NCBI GenBank assembly: GCA_964575715.1
Contig: CAZNSG010000008.1
Coordinates: 1 to 34,114, forward strand
Origin: PNAI01 sp964575715
GTDB lineage: Bacteria; Pseudomonadota; Alphaproteobacteria; Rhizobiales; Xanthobacteraceae
Direction of reading: 5' to 3'
DNA: 34,114 nucleotides
The notes under the pieces are model-generated. The model did no database searches and had not been told where the DNA came from. It saw only the letters and a program-made list of their open reading frames with translations. Positions 1 through 7,203 of the stretch are shown in pieces. A program made the position numbers and the translations under genes. Position 1 is the stretch's first letter, and each line of letters begins with the position of its first letter.

Positions 1-267
1 CTCGATGATGCCGCGCGCATCGCCATGCGGACCATGATCGGACTGCTCGAACGGCACTACGGCATGCAATTCCATGACGCATATCGGCTCTGCAGCATTG
101 CCGCCAATATGCGCGTCACGCAATTCGTCAATGGAAACCGCGGAATCCATGTACTGCTCGCCCGCGAGCTTTTGCAGCAACTACCGTGCATGCTCAATCT
201 TTTTGGGCAGTTGCCGGCTGCCGTATCACAGACAGACAAGCAGACGCCGCTGGCTCAACATTCGTAA
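1..267 (+). CDS. Acetamidase/formamidase family protein, C-terminal end (partial)
   Basis: The frame is open from the first base and ends at TAA 265-267, so only about 88 C-terminal residues are present. The stretch MIGLLERHYGMQFHDAYRLC followed by RVTQFVNGNRGIH matches the C-terminal end of the acetamidase/formamidase (FmdA/AmdA) family, where a 'DMIDYL..GLS..EAYMLCS..DLRITQLVN' pattern is typical. Enzymes of this family hydrolyse formamide or short amides to ammonia and the acid in the cytoplasm. The last 30 or so residues are not typical of the family. The next gene is an exported ABC-type binding protein 39 bases downstream, which suggests an amide or nitrogen-compound uptake and use operon. 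The family call rests on a short tail only. Confidence 0.72.
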   Translation, partial: LDDAARIAMRTMIGLLERHYGMQFHDAYRLCSIAANMRVTQFVNGNRGIHVLLARELLQQLPCMLNLFGQLPAAVSQTDKQTPLAQHS

Positions 268-306
268 ACTTGGTGTGTCAACAAACCAAACAGGAGAGAG
301 ACGAAC

Positions 307-1395
307 ATGGCTCGATTAGATAGGCGATCATTCCTGACGTTGGCCGGAGCGGTCGGCGCATCAGGCGCACTGAGTATTTCCGCCCCCTCCATCGCGCGGG
401 CGGCCACCGAGGTTAAACTGACGTTGCCGTGGCTGCCGCTCGGCACCTTCAGCTACGCCTTCATAGCCAAGAAGATGGGTTTCTGGGAAAAGCGCGGGCT
501 CGATGTCACAATCGACCGCGGCTTTGGCTCCGGTAAGGTCTGCGTGCCGGTGGATCAAGGCCAATATGATTTCGGCATTCTCGACTTGGCGGTCATGATG
601 AACTGTGCAGGACGCGGACTTGACCTCGTCGCCGTCGCCGGTATCTGGCCGATTTCACCGGTCGGGATTTTCTCACTGAAAGAATATAACATCGTGAAAC
701 CGAAGGACCTGGAAGGTCAAACCGTCGCCTTCGATGTCGGTAGCGGCGACTTCCAGCTGTGGCCCGCCTTCGTCAAATCCACTGGCATCGACGACAGCAA
801 AGTCACCAAAGTCACTATGGATGCCGCCGCGCTGATCAAGGCGTTGGTCGAAAAGCAGGTAAAGGCGGAAGGAAATTTCTTCGGCAGCATTGCGCCCAGC
901 CTGTGGGCGCAGGGCATGGAGATCAACAGTATCCTTTATTCGGACTACGGCATCAAAATGCTAAGCAACGTAGTCTCCTGCAAACGTTCCACGATCGAAA
1001 CGAAACCAGAGCTCTGCAAACAATTCATCGAAGGGCTCATGGAAGGCCTAAAATTCGTTTACCTGAACCCGGAGAAGTCGGTTGAGCTGCATTTTGAAAG
1101 CGTTAAAGAATTCAAGGGCGGCAGTGTCACCAACAAGAAAGTGATCGAATATGGTCAGGCTGTGAGCACCGCGCTGGGCATGGTGCCGGCGTTCAAACAG
1201 CAAGGCTTAGGATACATGGCGCCTGACCTCGTGGAACAGACGGCCAATACCGTCGCGACCTATATGGGCGTGAAGACTTTGCCCAAGACTGACACCATGT
1301 ACACGAACAAATTCGTCGGATCGGTGAAGCTCAGCGACAGCGAATGGAGCAGCACCGAAGCAAGGTCCAAAAAATATCTACCGAAGCCCGCCTGA
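307..1395 (+). CDS. ABC transporter substrate-binding protein, NMT1/SsuA-TauA type, Tat-exported
   Basis: 362 residues, with a clear ribosome binding site (AGGAGAG at about 291-297) before ATG 307. The N terminus carries a twin-arginine signal (DRRSFLTLAG, residues 5-14) and a hydrophobic stretch ending near ARA, so export to the periplasm is expected. The mature part begins EVKLTLPWLPLGTFSYAFIA and continues with 'KKMGFWEKRGLDVTID', the usual start of NMT1/THI5-like and SsuA/TauA-like binding proteins, which bind small organic nitrogen or sulfur compounds. No permease or ATPase gene follows: the next item is a stem-loop and a tRNA on the other strand, so the other subunits must lie upstream of the window or elsewhere. 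The ligand cannot be read from the sequence. An amide or related compound is an inference from the upstream amidase. Confidence 0.85.
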   Translation: MARLDRRSFLTLAGAVGASGALSISAPSIARAATEVKLTLPWLPLGTFSYAFIAKKMGFWEKRGLDVTIDRGFGSGKVCVPVDQGQYDFGILDLAVMMNCAGRGLDLVAVAGIWPISPVGIFSLKEYNIVKPKDLEGQTVAFDVGSGDFQLWPAFVKSTGIDDSKVTKVTMDAAALIKALVEKQVKAEGNFFGSIAPSLWAQGMEINSILYSDYGIKMLSNVVSCKRSTIETKPELCKQFIEGLMEGLKFVYLNPEKSVELHFESVKEFKGGSVTNKKVIEYGQAVSTALGMVPAFKQQGLGYMAPDLVEQTANTVATYMGVKTLPKTDTMYTNKFVGSVKLSDSEWSSTEARSKKYLPKPA

Positions 1396-1431
1396 CGGAT
1401 TAAAGATGATCGCCAGCAATGGCGACACCGG

Positions 1432-1468
1432 CCGTTAGTTCGCCCGATTGAATCGGGCGAACTAACGG
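1432..1468 (+). terminator. Perfect stem-loop after the binding-protein gene
   Basis: Two 18-base arms (1432-1449 and 1451-1468, starting CCGTTAGTTCGCCC) are exact reverse complements around one central base. This gives a very stable hairpin 37 bases after the stop codon. No run of T follows on the plus strand, so it may act as an mRNA 3'-end stabiliser or factor-assisted terminator rather than a classical intrinsic one. Confidence 0.55.
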
Positions 1469-1542
1469 TGAATACAGAAACGTGGGTAGATTGATCATTG
1501 CATACAAAACAGTAAGTAAAATAAATTATATAAACTATATAG

Positions 1543-1632
1543 TGGCGGAAGGGGTGGGATTCGAACCCACGAGAGAGTTGCCCCTCTGCCGGTTTTCAAG
1601 ACCGGTACCTTAAACCACTCGGTCACCCTTCC
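1543..1632 (-). tRNA. tRNA-Ser (anticodon TGA)
   Basis: Read on the minus strand, the gene begins GGAAGGG at 1632 and ends with an encoded CCA at 1545-1543. The acceptor arms GGAAGGG/CCCTTCC pair fully, with discriminator base G. The D arm has the serine-type TGACCGAGTGGTTTAAGG, the anticodon arm is CCGGTCTTGAAAACCGG (anticodon TGA), a long variable arm follows (AGAGGGGCAACTCTC), and the T arm is GTGGGTTCGAATCCCAC. The long variable arm and anticodon identify a class II tRNA for serine reading UCA-type codons. Confidence 0.97.
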
Positions 1633-1677
1633 GCATTGGAGAAACGACGCGTTAGCAGAACATCAAGCGCGCGAACA

Positions 1678-1705
1678 GTATTAATCGGCACCACCATGCC
1701 AGCAA
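1678..1705 (-). promoter_or_regulatory. Possible promoter of tRNA-Ser
   Basis: On the minus strand a TTGCTG hexamer (1705-1700) is followed after 16 bases by TAATAC (1683-1678), close to a housekeeping sigma-70 type -35/-10 pair. The predicted start would lie about 40 bases before the tRNA 5' end. This is a motif match by eye only. Confidence 0.3.
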
Positions 1706-1776
1706 TAAATTGACATTGTGTTTGCAATTCGTCAGCCGTACCGCTGACATTGCCTGCCGCGCTCGCAGCATTGGCG

Positions 1777-2049
1777 TCATTTACCTGCGAGCGAGAAAAG
1801 CAGCGTAAGCACCCACATCACGATCGAAATACCCGCCGTCCAGCGCGCAAACGTGAGATAGGTCTCGTGCAGCACGGTGGAGCTCGCCCGCTGCGCATAG
1901 GCTTCTGGCGGCCGCAATTCTTTCGGCAGGTAGAGCCACATCTCGGTCCGGCGATAATTCTTGGTCAATGCTTCGCGCGCCTTGAACACCAGGATCGCGG
2001 TCATCAGCATGGTCAGAATGCCACCGGCCTGGAACGCAAGGCGCGGCAT
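1777..2049 (-). CDS. Small two-helix membrane protein of unknown function
   Basis: About 90 residues from ATG 2049. There are two hydrophobic segments: residues about 8-23 (AGGILTMLMTAILVF) and about 70-88 (TAGISIVMWVLTLLFSLAG). Between them is a conserved-looking cytoplasmic or periplasmic loop with KNYRRTEMWLYLPKELRPPE. The composition and the helix-loop-helix plan look like a real membrane protein, not an antisense shadow. No function can be assigned. An in-frame ATG at 2085 would add 12 residues, but that stretch is antisense to the DUF294 remnant on the other strand. Neither start has a clear ribosome binding site, so the natural 5' end may have been altered when the neighbouring gene decayed. 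Confidence 0.6.
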   Translation of the reverse strand: MPRLAFQAGGILTMLMTAILVFKAREALTKNYRRTEMWLYLPKELRPPEAYAQRASSTVLHETYLTFARWTAGISIVMWVLTLLFSLAGK

Positions 2050-2050
2050 G

Positions 2051-2833
2051 AGTTCGGCGGGCCGCGACGATAGCCTCCTCGCCATGGACCAGGACAACGC
2101 AATTTTTTTACCTCGGGCGAGCCCGGCGGTAGCGAGGACCGCTGGTTCGAGTTGCTTGGTATCCGTCTTAACGAATTTCTGCACGAGGCCGGCTTGCCCT
2201 ATTGCCCAGGGGGCGTCATGGCCAGGAACGCGCAATGGCGCGGATCGCGCTCCACCTGGCAGGCGCGGATCGATCACTGGATTCGCCGTTCGAATCCGCA
2301 GGAACTGCTGTCGGTCGACATCTACTTCGATCTGCGCGGCGTGCACGGCGATGTCGGCCTGGCCAACCAGCTGCGCGAGCAGGCCTTCGATGTAGCCGCG
2401 GGGCAGACCGCCTTCGCCGAACTGCTGGTCGAGCGGCGCCACCGATCCCGGCTTGACGTTTCTGCGGGGATTTCGCACCGAGCAGGGCCGCATCAATCTG
2501 AAAAGAACCGGATTGATCGGCATCGTGACCGCCGCGCGCGCGCTGGCGATCTGCCACCAAGTGGTTGAGCGCTCCACGCCCGAACGGCTGGCCGACATCA
2601 ATGCCCTCAAACTCGGCAGCGAGAGCGATCTCAACGCCTTGCGCGAAGCGCATAGTGTGTTCCTTGAGCTGATCCTTGCCCAACAAATCGAGGATATCGA
2701 TCACGGCACGCCCACCTCGAATGCGGTGGCCATCAGCCGCCTCGCGCAACGCGACAAGATCCGCCTGCGCCAAGCGCTGCGCGCAATCGAGCAACTTGAC
2801 GCGCTTACGCGCGATCTGTTGTTCAAAAATTGA
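2051..2833 (+). pseudogene. Remnant of a DUF294 putative nucleotidyltransferase gene (truncated, frameshifted)
   Basis: Pieces of one protein appear in two plus-strand frames. Frame 2 from 2051 gives SSAGRDDSLLAMDQDNAIF, like the nucleotidyltransferase core (GSxGRxES ... DQDNA). Frame 1 from about 2113 gives SGEPGGSEDRWFELLGIRLN and later LLSVDIYFDLRGVHGD. Frame 2 again from about 2432 gives LRGFRTEQGRINLKRTGLIG and runs to TGA 2831-2833. These match the DUF294 and DUF294_C domains of proteins that normally carry N-terminal cyclic-nucleotide-binding or CBS domains and are about 600 residues long. Here the N-terminal half is missing and there are two frame changes (near 2110, beside a run of seven T, and near 2430). 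There is no plausible start. This is almost certainly a decaying gene. Confidence 0.82.
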
Positions 2834-3075
2834 AGCGTTCCGTTATTAAGGCGAGAATCGCGCCGCGCGATTGCTGCACGGCTTCATATGTCAACAAAAA
2901 ATAAAAACTTATCAACCAAAACTTTACCACTCGGTCATAGTTCTGCCATTTGCACATGCATAATGCGGCCCTGAGGCAAATAAAAAAATAAAACAAGAAT
3001 GAAATGTGAACGCGTCAGGGGATATTGGCGCGAAAATGTGACAGTTGCATTGAGTTGCGTGGGGTAGGGGTGCTG

Positions 3076-3867
3076 ATGAGTAAATGTCAGGTGCGGAAGC
3101 TTATTGTTGCGCTCGTGCGCGCAAGTTCGGTCGTGACCGGGGCCTTCTTATTGGCCAGTTGCAGCCAAACCACCGATTCGAAATATGGCGTGAAGCCCAG
3201 CGACCGCGTCGTCGGTCTGGGAAAACCCGTTCCCAAGGGTGGCGGGTATAATCGCGTCGGCGATCCCTATGTCATCGCCGGCCGTACTTATGTTCCCCGG
3301 GAAGACTCCAATTATCGCGCCGAAGGCCTCGCGTCGTGGTATGGCAGCGATTTCCATGGCCGGCGCACGGCCAATGGCGAAGTTTATAACATGCACGCTG
3401 TTTCGGCCGCGCATCCGACATTGCCATTGCCATCTTATGTGCGCGTCACCAACCTCGAAAACCGCCGTTCAATCGTCGTCCGCATCAACGATCGCGGCCC
3501 CTACCACAATAATCGCGTCATTGACTTGTCGGTACGGGCTGCGAAACTTCTCGGATTCTTCGATCGCGGCGTTGCCCAGGTTCGGGTGGAATATGTCGGC
3601 CGCGCCGCGCTCAGCGGCTCCGATGATGCCAAATTGGCACAAACGCTTCGCGTCGACGAACCGACGGCTCCGTCGATGCGCCTGGCCGCTTCAGAGCCTG
3701 CCGTGCCGCTCACACGACTGGGTCCGGTCACATCCTACGCGCCGACACATCTGCCGAGCTCGGCGATATCGGGGCCGGCCGGGCCGTTCGCCAGACCGAG
3801 TCCGGTAACCTCCGACGCGCCTAATGGCCTTCACAGCGCGGCGATCATCGGTCGCGGTCTTTACTAG
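3076..3867 (+). CDS. rlpA: RlpA-like lipoprotein (septal peptidoglycan lytic transglycosylase family)
   Basis: 263 residues from ATG 3076, preceded by GTAGGGG at 3064-3070. An upstream GTG/ATG reading from 3025 is less likely. The N terminus has basic residues, a hydrophobic stretch and a lipobox LLASC (Cys about residue 30), so it is a lipoprotein. The double-psi beta-barrel core is clear: GLASWYGSDFHGRRTANGE, then MHAVSAAHPTLPLPSYVRVT, NRRSIVVRINDRGPY and RVIDLSVRAAKLLGF. RlpA proteins cut or bind denuded glycan strands at the septum. No C-terminal SPOR domain is visible; the last 80 residues are a Pro/Ser/Ala-rich tail with two similar segments (PVTSYAPTHLPS and PVTSDAPNGLHS). The next gene also acts on peptidoglycan. 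The stop codon TAG is supplied by the start of a repeat element. Confidence 0.93.
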   Translation: MSKCQVRKLIVALVRASSVVTGAFLLASCSQTTDSKYGVKPSDRVVGLGKPVPKGGGYNRVGDPYVIAGRTYVPREDSNYRAEGLASWYGSDFHGRRTANGEVYNMHAVSAAHPTLPLPSYVRVTNLENRRSIVVRINDRGPYHNNRVIDLSVRAAKLLGFFDRGVAQVRVEYVGRAALSGSDDAKLAQTLRVDEPTAPSMRLAASEPAVPLTRLGPVTSYAPTHLPSSAISGPAGPFARPSPVTSDAPNGLHSAAIIGRGLY

Positions 3868-3913
3868 AGCATTTTCCGTCGAAGTGGGGACCGGTTCGGC
3901 GAAGAAATTGCGT
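3864..3913 (+). repeat. Intergenic palindromic repeat, CTAGAGC family, copy 1
   Basis: The 50-base stretch starting CTAGAGCATTTTCC is about 85 percent like the reverse complement of 14262-14310. The family has an imperfect stem-loop plan: outer arms GCATTTTC/GAAAATGC and inner arms CGGCGAA/TTCGCCG, both partly decayed in this copy. It starts inside the rlpA stop codon. A degraded related stretch continues to about 3960. Confidence 0.75.
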
Positions 3914-4018
3914 CAAAACCTAAAATCTCGAGCGGTTTCCGATCAAGTGGATGCGGAAGCCAATCGAGGCCACATACCGGCTCACGCCATATCATTTCGA
4001 CCGGAGTCTTGCTAAGCA

Positions 4019-4045
4019 CACTCAAGTGGGCTGGGCCCTTGAGTG
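4019..4045 (+). other. Stem-loop just before the carboxypeptidase start
   Basis: CACTCAAG (4019-4026) pairs with CTTGAGTG (4038-4045), with additional GGGC/GCCC pairing inside. It ends five bases before ATG 4051, so it would occlude the ribosome binding region if transcribed. A TTG at 4009 could instead make this stretch coding. Confidence 0.35.
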
Positions 4046-4050
4046 CACGC

Positions 4051-5253
4051 ATGATGCGATCAGTCCTGGTTCGATCACTTGCAACCGCCGTTGTTCTGGC
4101 TGGGCTTGCTCCGGCTCTTGCTGCGCCTAATCCGGCGGCAAAGAAGGATGACCCGTTCCAGATTACGGCGACGCATGCCATTTTGGTCGATGTCGAGAGC
4201 GGCGCGGTGCTCTATGACAAAGCCGCCGATCAACTCTTCGCTCCGGCAAGTCTGGCCAAGTTGATGACGGTGGAAGTCGTATTCGACCAGCTCGCGCTCG
4301 GGAATTACACGCTCGACCAGGAATTCACCATCAGCGAGAACGCCTGGCGCCGCGGCGGCGCGCCATCCGGCGGTTCCACCATGTATGCGGCGATCCACAG
4401 CCGCGTTAAGGTGCGCGATCTGCTCAAGGGCGCCATCATTCATTCCGGCAATGACGCCTGTATCGCGCTCGCCGAAGCCATTGCCGGCAATGAAGCTGAC
4501 TTCGCGCGGTTGATGAACGACCGCGCTCGCGAACTCGGCCTGACCAAATCGAATTTCACCAATACCACCGGCCTGCCTGACCCCAACATGCGCGTCACTG
4601 CCCGCGAGCTTGCCAAGATTGCCGCGAATATCATCCAAACCTACCCGGAATACTATGTTTGGTTCGGCGAGCGCGAATTCACCTGGAACAAGATCCGCCA
4701 GTTTAATCGCAATCCGCTGCTGGCTTTAGGGATCGGCGCCGACGGACTCAAGACCGGCAGCACCCGGGAAGCCGGCTTCAATCTGCTCGGCTCGGCCCTA
4801 CAAAACGGGCTGCGACTCGTTGTTGTCATCGCCGGCGCCAAAAGCGAGCGGGACCGCGCCGACGAAGCCCGCAAGCTGCTGGAATGGGGATTTAAGGGTT
4901 TTGAATCCCGCCTCCTGTTCGCCGAGCAGCAGACCGTGGCAGAGGCCAAGCTGTTCGGCGGCGCCAAAGGAAGCGTACCGCTCGTCAGCAGCAGTGCTAT
5001 TAAAATCCTGGTGCCGCGCGGCGGCAGCGAACGGCTCTCCGCCAAGGTGGTCTATGACGGTCCGGTGCGCGCGCCGGTTTCGCAGGGCCAGTCTATCGGC
5101 AGGCTCAAAATCTGGCGCGGCGATACCTTGACCATCGAGGTGCCTTTGCAGGCCGGCGAAAGCATCCCAAGAGGCAGCACCACGCAGCGCGCCGTCGATG
5201 CCGCCGCCGAGCTGATGTACAAGCTGTTCCGCGCCGGCGCCGAACGGCTATAG
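4051..5253 (+). CDS. dacF: D-alanyl-D-alanine carboxypeptidase, DacF/DacC type (penicillin-binding protein 5/6 family)
   Basis: 400 residues from ATG 4051 (ATG 4054 is equally possible; a TTG at 4009 would add 14 residues). There is a Sec signal peptide of about 25 residues (LATAVVLAGLAPALA). All three serine-peptidase motifs of the S11 family are present: SLAK (Ser67, Lys70), SGN (132-134) and KTG (234-236). A C-terminal beta-rich domain from about residue 290 and an amphipathic end (AAELMYKLFRAGAERL) that could anchor it to the inner membrane fit the PBP5 plan. It trims the terminal D-Ala from pentapeptide side chains in the periplasm. It lies beside rlpA, another cell-wall gene, and is followed by repeat elements and then the tmk operon. 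Confidence 0.95.
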   Translation: MMRSVLVRSLATAVVLAGLAPALAAPNPAAKKDDPFQITATHAILVDVESGAVLYDKAADQLFAPASLAKLMTVEVVFDQLALGNYTLDQEFTISENAWRRGGAPSGGSTMYAAIHSRVKVRDLLKGAIIHSGNDACIALAEAIAGNEADFARLMNDRARELGLTKSNFTNTTGLPDPNMRVTARELAKIAANIIQTYPEYYVWFGEREFTWNKIRQFNRNPLLALGIGADGLKTGSTREAGFNLLGSALQNGLRLVVVIAGAKSERDRADEARKLLEWGFKGFESRLLFAEQQTVAEAKLFGGAKGSVPLVSSSAIKILVPRGGSERLSAKVVYDGPVRAPVSQGQSIGRLKIWRGDTLTIEVPLQAGESIPRGSTTQRAVDAAAELMYKLFRAGAERL

Positions 5254-5274
5254 TGCCGCCTAAATTCTGTACGA

Positions 5275-5447
5275 CTAGAGCAGGTTTCGATCAGTTGGAG
5301 TCGGTATTTGGTGTCCGCTCGTCCCCGCGAAAGCGGGGAACCAGGTGCAAGAGACTGAGGACTAAAAAGCGAGCAGACTCTGGATTCCCGCTTGCGCGGG
5401 AATGAGCGGATGAGGGTGTGGATCAACTCGAACGGAATACGCTCTAG
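5275..5447. repeat. Composite intergenic repeat: CTAGAGC arms around a two-hairpin element
   Basis: The outer ends are inverted: CTAGAGC at 5275-5281 and GCTCTAG at 5441-5447, followed inward by loosely matching arms. Inside are two short strong hairpins, CCCCGC-GAAA-GCGGGG (5323-5338, GNRA-type loop) and TTCCCGC-TTGC-GCGGGAA (5385-5402), about 46 bases apart. The inner pair resembles a repeat widespread in rhizobial genomes. It fills most of the dacF-tmk gap. Confidence 0.7.
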
Positions 5448-5476
5448 CGCGGCGGGGGAGGGCGGTGAGACACCAG

Positions 5477-6145
5477 ATGCGTGGACGCTTTATCACGTTT
5501 GAGGGCGGCGAGGGCACCGGAAAGTCGTACCATTCCGCTAAGGTGGTGGAGCGACTCAGGGCGCTCGGGATTTCCGTCAAGCAGACGCGCGAGCCCGGCG
5601 GCTCGCCCGGCGCCGAGATCATGCGGCACGTTCTGTTGTCGGGTGCGGTGCAGCCGTTCGGTCCGTCCGCCGAGGCGATATTGTTCGCCGCCGCGCGCGA
5701 CGATCACCTCAGCTCGCTCATTCGCCCGGCGCTCGAGCGCGGCCAATGGGTGGTGTGCGACCGCTTTGTCGATTCCACCCGCGTGTATCAAGGCATCGTC
5801 GGCCGTGTCGCCCCGCCCATCATCCGCGCGCTCGAACGCATTGTGGTGGCGGACACCATGCCGGATCTGACCTTTGTGCTCGACGTTCCGGCCGAGCTTG
5901 GCCTGCGCCGCGCGCTTGAGCGCCGCGGCAAAGCCGGCGCCGACCGCTTCGAGCAGGAGACGCTGGCATTCCACGATACGCTCCGCCAAGGCTTTCGCGC
6001 CATCGCGGCGGTCGAGTCCGAGCGTTGCGTGCTGATCGACACGACCGCGCCCGTGGCAGAGGCGGCCGAGCGGATCTGGCGCATTGTCCAAGAGCGGCTC
6101 CTGCCGACGCAAGCATCGACGCAGTTGGCGGGCGCGGCATCGTGA
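5477..6145 (+). CDS. tmk: Thymidylate kinase
   Basis: 222 residues from ATG 5477; a GTG at 5465 would add four residues and has a better-placed GGGGAGG. Phosphorylates dTMP to dTDP in the cytoplasm. The P-loop is GGEGTGKSY (residues 9-17), where the usual GKST/GKTT is GKSY. The DR(F/Y) substrate motif is present (VVCDRFVDSTRVYQG), as are REPGGSPGAE and the LID-type RRGKAGADRFEQE. Length is normal. It is the first gene of a tight operon: its TGA overlaps the holB start (GTGA, 6142-6145), so both should be translationally coupled. The tmk-holB-metG-tatD order is common in alphaproteobacteria. Confidence 0.95.
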   Translation: MRGRFITFEGGEGTGKSYHSAKVVERLRALGISVKQTREPGGSPGAEIMRHVLLSGAVQPFGPSAEAILFAAARDDHLSSLIRPALERGQWVVCDRFVDSTRVYQGIVGRVAPPIIRALERIVVADTMPDLTFVLDVPAELGLRRALERRGKAGADRFEQETLAFHDTLRQGFRAIAAVESERCVLIDTTAPVAEAAERIWRIVQERLLPTQASTQLAGAAS

Positions 6146-7188
6146 GTGCGGCCGAGACCGAAGAGGTGGCCGACGCGCCCCATCCGCGCGCGACAAGCGT
6201 TCTGTTTGGTCACGCGCAAGCCGAACAGGCTCTGCTCGACGCCTATCGCTCGGGCGCCATGCCGCATGCCTGGCTGATCGGGGGCGAGCGCGGCATCGGC
6301 AAGGCGACGCTCGCCTATCGCATGGCGCGTTTCGTACTCACATATCCAAATCCTGCGGCGCGCGAGGTGCAATCGGCGAAATCGCTCGCGGTCACGCCAG
6401 ACCATCCGGTTGCGCGCCGCATTACCGGTCAGGCGCACAGCGATCTTCTGGTGCTCGAGCGCACCCTCAATGAAAAGGGCAAGCTGCGTCAGGATATCGC
6501 GGTCGACGACGTGCGCCGCGCCGTGCCGTTTTTTGGCTCGACCGCAGGCGAGGGGGGATGGCGCCTCGCCATCGTCGATGCGGTGGATGAGCTCAACGCC
6601 GCCGGCGCCAATGCCTTGCTAAAAATTGTCGAGGAACCGCCGCAGCGCGCGCTGCTTCTGCTGATCAGTCACGCGCCCGGACGCGCGCTTGCGACCATCC
6701 GCTCGCGCTGCCGGCGGCTTTCCCTGCGCCCGCTCGCGGTCGATGACATTGCTAACGCCGCCGCCGCCGCGCTCGGCAAGAGCGCCGACGCAGCCGAAAT
6801 CAGCGCCGCGGCCGAAGCGTCCGACGGCTCGGTCGCCCGCGCGCTGATGTTGCTCGAAGGCGATGCGCTCAACTTGCGCCGGCAAGTCACCGCCCTGCTC
6901 GCTGCGCTGCCCGCGCTCGATCCGCGCGCCATGCACGCGCTCGGCGATGCCTTGGCCGGCACCGAGGCCGCGACCTTCGCCACCTTCATGGACACGATCA
7001 ACGCTTGGCTCAGCGCGCGGCTTGCGCGCGGCTCAGGCGAGATCGCCCGCATGGCGCAAATGGCGCAAGTGGCGCAAGCCTGGGAGCAGGTCAATCGCTC
7101 GGCGCGCGAGGTCGAGGTGTACAATCTCGATCGCAAGCCGTTTGTGTTCGCTGCGTTCGGCCTGCTTGCCGAGGCCGCGCGGGGTTGA
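6142..7188 (+). CDS. holB: DNA polymerase III delta' subunit (clamp-loader)
   Basis: 348 residues from GTG 6142, which overlaps the tmk stop as GTGA. The AAA+ clamp-loader fold is visible: P-loop GGERGIGKAT (47-56), a Walker B region (LAIVDAVDELN, about 142-152), ANALLKIVEEPP, and the sensor SRC motif (188-190, IRSRCRRL). The four cysteines of the E. coli zinc module are absent, as is usual for alphaproteobacterial delta'. Delta' is a rigid part of the gamma/tau complex that loads the beta clamp during replication. The ORF is open further upstream, but that part is antisense-type shadow over tmk. Confidence 0.93.
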   Translation: MSAAETEEVADAPHPRATSVLFGHAQAEQALLDAYRSGAMPHAWLIGGERGIGKATLAYRMARFVLTYPNPAAREVQSAKSLAVTPDHPVARRITGQAHSDLLVLERTLNEKGKLRQDIAVDDVRRAVPFFGSTAGEGGWRLAIVDAVDELNAAGANALLKIVEEPPQRALLLLISHAPGRALATIRSRCRRLSLRPLAVDDIANAAAAALGKSADAAEISAAAEASDGSVARALMLLEGDALNLRRQVTALLAALPALDPRAMHALGDALAGTEAATFATFMDTINAWLSARLARGSGEIARMAQMAQVAQAWEQVNRSAREVEVYNLDRKPFVFAAFGLLAEAARG

Positions 7189-7203
7189 TACCTACGGGGC
7201 CAC

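Noticed and set aside
2856..2872. Small hairpin AATCGCG-CCG-CGCGATT considered as a terminator
   Set aside because: It follows a decayed gene, has no T-run, and such short GC palindromes are frequent by chance here.
6025..6142. Longer holB frame starting inside tmk
   Set aside because: The first 39 residues are a shadow of tmk; the GTG at 6142 overlapping the tmk stop fits the family start and operon layout.
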